This document shows positions 1-5,765 of a stretch of DNA of 64,000 nucleotides, in pieces. The DNA comes from Comamonas sp009360615 (GTDB taxonomy: Bacteria; Pseudomonadota; Gammaproteobacteria; Burkholderiales; Burkholderiaceae_C), in the NCBI RefSeq assembly GCF_035784015.1, contig NZ_JALKOW010000004.1. One strand, written 5' to 3'. Numbering within the stretch: position 1 is the stretch's first letter; each line of letters starts with the position of its first letter. The position numbers and the translations under genes are program-made. The notes beneath the pieces were generated by a model that was not told where the DNA came from, did not search any database, and saw nothing but the letters and a program-made list of their open reading frames with translations.

Positions 1-383
1 ACATGGCCAAGCCGTTTGCACTGTCCGAGCTGGAAGCGCGCGTGCGCGCCCTCACGCGTCGCGGCATGGGCGGCGCCAGCTCCACCATCAAGCACGGCCC
101 GCTGGTCTACGACCAGACCGGCCGGGTCGCCACCATCGACGGCAAGATGGTCGAGCTGTCGGCGCGCGAGCTGGGCCTGCTCGAGGTGCTGCTGCAGCGC
201 GCAGGCCGTCTGGTCAGCAAGGACCAGCTGGTGGAGCGCCTGTGCGAATGGGGTGAAGAGGTGAGCAACAATGCCATCGAGGTCTATATCCACCGGCTGC
301 GCAAGAAGATCGAGAAAGGGCCGATCCGCATCGCCACCGTGCGCGGCCTCGGCTACTGCCTGGAAAAGATAGCCCCCCCCTGA
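1..383 (+). CDS. OmpR-family response regulator, C-terminal part (5' end outside window)
   Basis: The reading frame is already open at base 1, where the first two bases finish an upstream codon. The visible protein starts inside the end of a receiver domain: MAKPFALSELEARVRAL is the usual alpha5 region following the conserved Lys-Pro. A winged-helix DNA-binding domain follows, with the typical ending GLGYCLEKI. The ATG at base 3 is therefore an internal codon, not a start. The next gene in the same direction is a TctE-like sensor kinase and a Bug binding protein follows it, so this is probably the TctD-like partner that switches on carboxylate uptake genes. The family assignment is secure; the inducing substrate is unknown. 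The stop codon is embedded in the 5' edge of a dispersed repeat. Confidence 0.9.
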   Translation, partial: MAKPFALSELEARVRALTRRGMGGASSTIKHGPLVYDQTGRVATIDGKMVELSARELGLLEVLLQRAGRLVSKDQLVERLCEWGEEVSNNAIEVYIHRLRKKIEKGPIRIATVRGLGYCLEKIAPP

Positions 384-480
384 GCGGCGGCGCCTAGGCG
401 GCCCCGCCGCTTCCCCCCGAGGGGGACGATGGCCTTTGCTGCGGGGCGGCCCTTGCTGGCCATCCCTGAGTTGGAATACG
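376..480 (+). repeat. Dispersed intergenic repeat, copy A
   Basis: This stretch begins with the C-run and stop codon of the preceding regulator (CCCCCTGAGCGGC) and ends just before the kinase start. Its core, GCCTAGGCGGCCCCGCCGC followed by TTCCCCC, is identical to the reverse strand near 5105-5140. The tail, including GGCGGC, CTTGCT and CTGAGTTGGA, also matches the second copy. The core can fold into GC-rich hairpins. A role as an attenuator or terminator is inference. Confidence 0.75.
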
Positions 481-494
481 CCAGTTTTACAAGC

Positions 495-1937
495 ATGAAA
501 ATTTTTCAGCGTGAGCAGCGATCCCTCTTTGGCGAGATCCTCGACTGGATGCTCACGCCGCTGCTGCTGCTGTGGCCCGTGAGCCTGGCGCTGACCTGGC
601 TGGTGGCCCAGGGCCTGGCCAACAAGCCCTTCGACCGTGCGCTGGAGTACAACGCCCAGGCCCTGGCCCAGCTGGTCATCGTGCAGCGCGGCAAGGTGCA
701 GTTCAATCTGCCGCAATCGGCCAGCGAGATCTTGCGCGCCGATGAGTCGGACACCGTGTTCTTCCAGGTCAGCGGCACCAGGGGCGAATACCTGGCGGGC
801 GAGCGCGACCTGCCCCGCCCCCCCGCCACCGACGAAGACCCACCCACGGGCACGGTGTTGCTGCGCGACGAGGAATACAAGGGCATCGACCTGCGCGTGG
901 CCTACATCTGGGTGCGCATGCCGCTGCCCGACGAGCCCAGCGCCCTGGTGCAGGTCGCGGAAACGCGCGAGAAGCGCAGCGTGCTGGCCACGGAAATCAT
1001 CAAGGGGGTGATGCTGCCGCAGTTCGTCATCTTGCCGCTGGCTGCCTTGCTCGTGTGGTTGGCGCTGGCACGCGGCATCAAGCCGCTGCACCGCCTGGAA
1101 GAGCGCATCCGTGCGCGCAAGCCTGAAGATCTCTCGCCCATCAACCACAAGGATGTGCCGCTGGAAGTGGTGCCGCTGGTCGATTCGGTCAACGATCTGC
1201 TGCAGCGGCTGCATGACTCCATCGCCACGCAAAAGCGCTTTCTGGCCGACGCCGCCCACCAGCTCAAGACCCCGCTGGCAGGGCTGCGCATGCAGGCCGA
1301 CCTGGCCCAGCGCGAGGGAACGAATACCGAGGATCTGAAGCGCTCCCTGGCGCAGATCGGCCGCTCCAGCATGCGCGCCACACATACCGTCAACCAGCTG
1401 CTGGCACTGGCGCGGGCCGAAAGCGCCGTGCCCGCCATGCAGGGCTGCAACCTCGTGCGCATCGTCACCGAGGTGGTGCAGGACTGCCTGCCGCGCGCCA
1501 TGGACAAGCACATCGACCTGGGCTACGAGGGTGCCAGCGCCGGCACGCCCGGTGTCTGGCTCAACGGCAACGCCACGCTGCTGACCGAGCTGGTGCGCAA
1601 TCTGGTGGACAATGCCATCAACTACACGCCCTCGTCCAGCGCCCTGCCGGGCGTGGTCACCGTGCGCGTGCAGGCCGATCATTTCGGACAAATCCTGTTG
1701 CTGCAGGTGGAAGATTCCGGTCCTGGCGTTCCGCTGGCGGAGCGCGACCTGATCTTCCAGCCCTTTTACCGTGCGCTGGGCTCCGAAGCCGACGGCTCCG
1801 GCCTGGGCCTTCCCATCGTCATGGAAATCGCACGCCAGCATGGCGCGCAAGTGCTGCTGCAAGACGCCAGGCCCGGTCATGTGCCGCCGGGAGCGCTGTT
1901 CACCGTCCGCTTCAGGGCCATGCCGGGACAGCAGTGA
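495..1937 (+). CDS. TctE-like sensor histidine kinase
   Basis: A 480-residue inner-membrane sensor kinase. The start at 495 is preferred over the farther upstream 429, because the upstream extension is translated from the dispersed repeat. An N-terminal membrane segment around LLLLWPVSLALTWLVAQ is followed by a periplasmic sensing part and a second membrane segment near residues 175-195. The phosphoacceptor His is residue 255 in ADAAHQLKTPLAG, and the ATP-binding part shows NLVDNAIN, DSGPGVP and GSGLGLPIV. The N-terminal arrangement is that of the 2CSK_N/TctE kinases that sense tricarboxylates and related acids. It follows its response regulator and precedes a Bug binding protein, the standard tctDE-tctC order. 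The substrate is unknown. Confidence 0.92.
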   Translation: MKIFQREQRSLFGEILDWMLTPLLLLWPVSLALTWLVAQGLANKPFDRALEYNAQALAQLVIVQRGKVQFNLPQSASEILRADESDTVFFQVSGTRGEYLAGERDLPRPPATDEDPPTGTVLLRDEEYKGIDLRVAYIWVRMPLPDEPSALVQVAETREKRSVLATEIIKGVMLPQFVILPLAALLVWLALARGIKPLHRLEERIRARKPEDLSPINHKDVPLEVVPLVDSVNDLLQRLHDSIATQKRFLADAAHQLKTPLAGLRMQADLAQREGTNTEDLKRSLAQIGRSSMRATHTVNQLLALARAESAVPAMQGCNLVRIVTEVVQDCLPRAMDKHIDLGYEGASAGTPGVWLNGNATLLTELVRNLVDNAINYTPSSSALPGVVTVRVQADHFGQILLLQVEDSGPGVPLAERDLIFQPFYRALGSEADGSGLGLPIVMEIARQHGAQVLLQDARPGHVPPGALFTVRFRAMPGQQ

Positions 1938-1952
1938 AGCCGTGCCTCGGAG

Positions 1953-1969
1953 TGCACCAACTTGGTGCT
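1953..1969. promoter_or_regulatory. Inverted repeat resembling an NtrC site
   Basis: TGCACCAACTTGGTGCT is a dyad (TGCACCA, 3-bp spacer, TGGTGC) close to the published NtrC enhancer consensus TGCACCA-N3-TGGTGCA. It lies in the 220-bp gap before the Bug gene. No convincing sigma-54 -24/-12 element was found, so it could also be a plain hairpin at the end of the kinase gene. Confidence 0.35.
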
Positions 1970-2157
1970 CCGCTGACCCGAAAGACCGCGCCAGGCGTGG
2001 CTTTGCGCCCATTGGGCCGGATTCGCATAACGGTAACTGCGTATCTGACAAGCCCTCGCTTACCCTAGAATCAATTCGATCATGGGTTGTCTGAAGAGTC
2101 GCTATTTGTGCTCCGCAGGACAGCAATTTGGAATCACTGGATCCTGGGAGCTTTTCG

Positions 2158-3135
2158 ATGCAACGTCGTCAATTCATCTACACCGCCGCTGCTGCCGCAG
2201 CCGCTTCTTCCTTCTCCGGCATGAGCATGGCGCAGGACGCCTCGCGTCCTCTGCGCATCGTCGTGCCCTTCCCTGCCGGCGGCCCTACCGACATGGTGCC
2301 CCGCAACATGCAGGATGTGCTGATCAAGCTGCTGGGCGGACAGGCCGTCGTGATCGAAAACAAGGCCGGAGCCGGCGGCTCCATCGGCATGGCCGAAGTG
2401 GCCCGCGCCACCGATGGCGTGACCTTCGGCATTGCCACGCTGTCCACGCATGGCGTGAACCCGGCCGTTTTCAAAAAGCTGCCCTATGACGCCACCAACG
2501 ACTTCGTGGGCGTGACCGAGATCGTCAAGGCTCCCGGCGTGCTGGTGATCAACCCCAAGCTGATCCCCGTGAAGACTTTCGCCGAGTTTGTGGCCTACCT
2601 CAAGGCCAACCCCGGCAAGGTGTCCTTCGCCACTCCCGGCAACGGCACCATCGGCCATATGTGGGGCGCCCAGTTCCTCAAGAGCACGGGCACCGAAATG
2701 CACCATATCCCCTACCGTGGCTCGGCTCCGGCCATCAACGACGTGCTGGGCAACCAGGTGCCGGTGTACTTCGACCAGGTGAACTCGTCCCTCCCCCACA
2801 TCAAGTCGGGCAAGGTGCGCGCCCTGGCCGTGTCCTGGCACGAACGCCTGGACGTGCTGCCCGACGTGCAGACCTATGCCCAGGCTGGTCACCCCGATCT
2901 GAACGAGCCTTCCTGGTTCGGCCTGGTGGCCCCCAAGAACACGCCCGCCGCGCAGGTGGAACGTGTGCAGAAGGCCATCGTGGCAGCCCTGAAGGACCCT
3001 GCCGTCAAGCAGCGCATGGCTGCTCAAGGCCTGTACCCCTCGGGCACATCGAGCGCCGATTTCACCAAGCAGATCGCCAGCGAGGTGGCCAAGATGAAGA
3101 AGCTGGCCGCGGCAGCCAATATTCATCTGGACTAA
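2158..3135 (+). CDS. Bug-family (TctC-like) periplasmic solute-binding protein
   Basis: A 325-residue periplasmic protein with a signal peptide (MQRRQFIYTAAAAAAASSF, predicted cleavage near AQDA). The start at 2158 has a GGGAG Shine-Dalgarno seven bases upstream; the ATG at 2128 has none. The mature part shows Bug hallmarks: IVVPFPAGGPTD near the N-terminus, PYDATNDF, PGNGTIGHM and HIPYRGSAPAINDVLG. Family members bind carboxylic acids in a two-lobed cleft and feed TctAB permeases. The gene lies behind a TctDE-like pair and is probably its target. No tctA or tctB lies nearby, so it would have to use a permease encoded elsewhere or act in signalling. Confidence 0.92.
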   Translation: MQRRQFIYTAAAAAAASSFSGMSMAQDASRPLRIVVPFPAGGPTDMVPRNMQDVLIKLLGGQAVVIENKAGAGGSIGMAEVARATDGVTFGIATLSTHGVNPAVFKKLPYDATNDFVGVTEIVKAPGVLVINPKLIPVKTFAEFVAYLKANPGKVSFATPGNGTIGHMWGAQFLKSTGTEMHHIPYRGSAPAINDVLGNQVPVYFDQVNSSLPHIKSGKVRALAVSWHERLDVLPDVQTYAQAGHPDLNEPSWFGLVAPKNTPAAQVERVQKAIVAALKDPAVKQRMAAQGLYPSGTSSADFTKQIASEVAKMKKLAAAANIHLD

Positions 3136-3179
3136 AAGCAGGAGCTGGTTGCGTATGCTGCAACTGGCTTGCCAATGCA

Positions 3180-3203
3180 AAAGGCCTGCAAATGCAGGCC
3201 TTT
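3180..3203. terminator. Bidirectional hairpin terminator
   Basis: AAAGGCCTGCA and TGCAGGCCTTT form a perfect 11-bp stem with T-rich and A-rich flanks. It lies between the converging Bug gene and the SPOR gene and can serve both strands. Confidence 0.8.
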
Positions 3204-3225
3204 ATTACGTCAGAGGCTACGAAAA

Positions 3226-4023
3226 TCACTTGGGACAGGCCTGCAAGGCCTTGGGCACCAGGTTCTTGCCGGCCAGTGCCGCCACTTCGTTGCGCAAGGT
3301 GGGCGTGGCCTTGGGCAGGCGCAGCGCATAGGTGGTCACGTCGGGGCGCTCCTGCACCACGCGCGCGGTACGCACCCCCTGGCGGGCAAATGCGGCCAGC
3401 TGGCGCTGGGCGGCCTCTTCCGTCGAAAAACGCCCCAGCGACAGGCCAGGCTCGAAGCTGCCTCCTGCCCGGTCGAAATCGATATTCATCAGGCGCAGCT
3501 CGCCGCGCTTGCGATCCATGAATTCAGCATCGGGAAACTTGCCCATATAGACCATCCAGCGCCCGCCCTGGTGATTGGCCACCAGCTCCCAGTCGCTTCT
3601 GGGCTTGCCCGCCAGCGCGCGGCGAATGCTGTCGGCCTGCGCCTCCTCGATGCCGCTGGCCTGATAGCAGGTCTCGGGCTCCTTGGCCGCTGTTTTGCTG
3701 TCCCTGGCCGGCCTGGCATCGTCGGCTTTGGCCTCGGGCCTTGCCTCGGGCTTGGTGTCCGTTGCCGCATCGGGCCTGGGAGCCGGCGTGTCATCGTCCA
3801 CTGCGGGTGCCTCGGACGACTCGGTCCTCGCAGGTTCGACCGACGGAGCCGGCGCCGCTGCAGGCGGCTGCAGCACCAGCGCATCGGGTTTGATCTGCTC
3901 CTGCAGGCGCTGCGGCTCGGACTGGGTCTCCGGCACCAGCCCCATTGCGGCCAGATAGCCATGGCTCCAAAGGTAGTAACCCGCATTGCCCAGCACCAGG
4001 AGCAGGAAAACGATTCTCAGCAT
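3226..4023 (-). CDS. SPOR-domain membrane protein
   Basis: A 265-residue protein with one N-terminal membrane anchor (MLRIVFLLLVLGNAGYYLW). A long low-complexity Pro/Ala/Asp/Lys-rich linker covers roughly residues 50-120. The C-terminal domain reads like SPOR, with YMGKFPDAEFMDRKRGEL and GLSLGRFSTEEAAQRQLAAF. SPOR domains bind denuded peptidoglycan glycans at the division septum, so a periplasmic role linked to the cell wall is expected. It lies downstream of birA on the same strand, 130 bp away. In many Burkholderiales a type III pantothenate kinase gene (coaX) sits between these two; none is present here. Confidence 0.8.
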   Translation of the reverse strand: MLRIVFLLLVLGNAGYYLWSHGYLAAMGLVPETQSEPQRLQEQIKPDALVLQPPAAAPAPSVEPARTESSEAPAVDDDTPAPRPDAATDTKPEARPEAKADDARPARDSKTAAKEPETCYQASGIEEAQADSIRRALAGKPRSDWELVANHQGGRWMVYMGKFPDAEFMDRKRGELRLMNIDFDRAGGSFEPGLSLGRFSTEEAAQRQLAAFARQGVRTARVVQERPDVTTYALRLPKATPTLRNEVAALAGKNLVPKALQACPK

Positions 4024-4153
4024 AGGTATCTCATATCAGTTGTCCAGGGCCCACCGCCGCGCGCGAGCCGTCGGGCAAAGGCCGGGCCAGCGCCTGGAAA
4101 GAGGGCGCCCCGCAACGGCGAAGGACGCGAAGCAGCTCCGCAACATCACCATC

Positions 4154-4987
4154 TCAAGCCTGCAGCGGGGTGCTGGACGGACGCACGCTGATTTCCGAGC
4201 TGGTCACGGCCTGTACCCCCGTCGCGGTGCGCACCAGAAAGCCGCCATCGGCCGCCACGCCCTGGGCCACGCCGCTGGTGCCGTCGCTCAGAGTCACCCC
4301 GCGACCGGCCAGCAGGTCGCGCTGGGCAAAACGCTGCATCAGCGGAGCAAAACCGTGCTGGGCAAAGCTTTGCACCTCGGCCACCAGATTGGGCAGTATG
4401 CACGCAAGGGCCGTGGGTGCGTCCAGCGCGGCATCGAGTTCCTGCAGACAGGCTGGGGCCGTGCGCATGCCGTCACCGGGGCGGGGGCGGACATTGATGC
4501 CGACGCCGATCACCACGTAGCGCGGCGCGGTCATATCGTGCTGGTGCGCGCCGACGAAGCTGGCAGTCTCGATCAGAATGCCGGCGAGCTTGCGATCGCC
4601 TTCCAGCCACAGATCGTTGGGCCATTTGATCCCGATGCGAGGCGTCGCGCTGCCGGCAGCCGGCAGATGGGGCTGCAGGCTCTCGGCCACGCTCACCCCG
4701 ACCGCCAGCGACAGACCCGACCAGTCGCGCGGCGCCAGCGGCAGGCCCAGCGAGAACATCAGCGAATCCCCGACGCCGCTGACCCAGTTGCGCCCCAGCC
4801 GACCTCGGCCCTGCGTCTGCTGTTCGGCAATCAGCAGCACCGGCTCCGCCAGCCCGTCGCGGGCGCGGCGCATGAGCTCGGTGTTGCTGGAGTCGATGCT
4901 CGGCAGCACCTCGACCGTGAAGCCCGGCAGCTGCGGCGCGACGACTTCCCACAAGGCTTCGGCATTCCAGTGAATCGGCTGAGTCAT
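4154..4987 (-). CDS. birA: Biotin--[acetyl-CoA-carboxylase] ligase
   Basis: Makes biotinyl-5'-AMP and attaches biotin to the carboxyl-carrier protein of acetyl-CoA carboxylase. The 277-residue protein starts at MTQPIHWNAEAL, followed by the biotin/ATP-binding motif QGRGRLGRNW and the catalytic-core segments WPNDLW and KLAGILIE, then VVIGVGINV. It lacks the N-terminal helix-turn-helix of E. coli BirA, so it should be a ligase without repressor function. A longer reading frame upstream runs through the dispersed repeat and is not credible as coding. A short C-terminal cap domain (GVTLSDGTSGVAQGVAADGG) is present. Confidence 0.95.
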   Translation of the reverse strand: MTQPIHWNAEALWEVVAPQLPGFTVEVLPSIDSSNTELMRRARDGLAEPVLLIAEQQTQGRGRLGRNWVSGVGDSLMFSLGLPLAPRDWSGLSLAVGVSVAESLQPHLPAAGSATPRIGIKWPNDLWLEGDRKLAGILIETASFVGAHQHDMTAPRYVVIGVGINVRPRPGDGMRTAPACLQELDAALDAPTALACILPNLVAEVQSFAQHGFAPLMQRFAQRDLLAGRGVTLSDGTSGVAQGVAADGGFLVRTATGVQAVTSSEISVRPSSTPLQA

Positions 4988-5029
4988 TTTCTTTATCCAA
5001 AATTCTATGCAGCGAGCACGCCTTGAACA

Positions 5030-5148
5030 AGCATGCTCCAACTCAGAGACGCCGAGCAAGAGCCGCCTCGCGGCGATGGCGTCGTCCCCCTCCCGCAACG
5101 CGAGAGAGGGGGAAGCGGCGGGGCCGCCTAGGCAAAGCCGCTCAGGGG
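5030..5148 (-). repeat. Dispersed intergenic repeat, copy B
   Basis: Reading the minus strand from about 5148 down, the sequence starts with the stop region of the SET gene (CCCCCTGAGCGGC) and continues with the same core and tail as copy A, ending in CTGAGTTGGA about 40 bp before birA. Relative to copy A it carries extra bases between the C-run and the G-run. As in copy A, it overlaps the stop codon of one gene and fills the gap to the next gene on the same strand. Confidence 0.75.
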
Positions 5149-5648
5149 GTGCAGTGAGGCATCGGCGGTTTCCAGCCCCTTTTGGGGGCCAGCATGGTGC
5201 CCCGGCAGTTCGCCGCACCGCAGTAGCAGGCATATTCGGCCTTGAGCCTGGCCGTGTAGCGCTCCTCCACCATCAGGCCGTAGTCGTAGTTCAGTTCCTC
5301 GCCGGCGGCAATATTGCGCAGTGCAATGATGTAGATGCGGCCGTCGATCTCGTCGGTATAGCAGTTGGGATCGCAGCTGTGGTTGATCCAGCGCGAGGAG
5401 TTGCCCTTGTGCGTGGCATCGATCACGCGCTCATCATCGACCTGGAAGTAGAAAGTGTGATTGGGCTGGGTGGGATCATGCGGATGACGGTCCTGCGCCT
5501 CCTGCCAGTCAATCACCTCGCCCACGTACTCAATAAGGACTTCGCCTTGCGCAATATCCTGCGCGGCGAAAACGCCTTTGCCATGCACGCCGGAGCGCCG
5601 GGTCTGGATACGGCGGCCTGTGGAAGAGGCCAGTGATGTGCGGGGCAT
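5142..5648 (-). CDS. SET-domain protein-lysine methyltransferase-like protein
   Basis: A 168-residue protein made almost only of a SET domain, which transfers a methyl group from S-adenosylmethionine to lysine side chains. Visible motifs are GKGVFAAQDIAQGE near the N-terminus, RWINHSCDPNC (the cofactor-binding NHSC loop), GEELNYDYG, and a post-SET cysteine cluster CYCGAANCRG. The start at MPRTSLAS has an AGAGAA element just upstream; an earlier ATG adds 13 unconvincing residues. Bacterial members are scattered and their protein targets mostly unknown. It is divergent from topB and shares a promoter gap of about 117 bp with it. The last residues and stop codon coincide with the edge of the dispersed repeat. 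Confidence 0.88.
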   Translation of the reverse strand: MPRTSLASSTGRRIQTRRSGVHGKGVFAAQDIAQGEVLIEYVGEVIDWQEAQDRHPHDPTQPNHTFYFQVDDERVIDATHKGNSSRWINHSCDPNCYTDEIDGRIYIIALRNIAAGEELNYDYGLMVEERYTARLKAEYACYCGAANCRGTMLAPKRGWKPPMPHCTP

Positions 5649-5765
5649 GTTTTCTCTGATACTTTGAATATGCACACATGTGCGCATGCGCGCGCGTGAG
5701 AAGCGAATTGTATGAGCCTGGATTTCGATCCGGGTTCAGGTGGTTAATGACGACGAGAACACACA

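Noticed and set aside
2128..2157. Earlier ATG for the first Bug gene
   Set aside because: Adds ten residues before a clear signal peptide and has no Shine-Dalgarno, while the ATG at 2158 has one.
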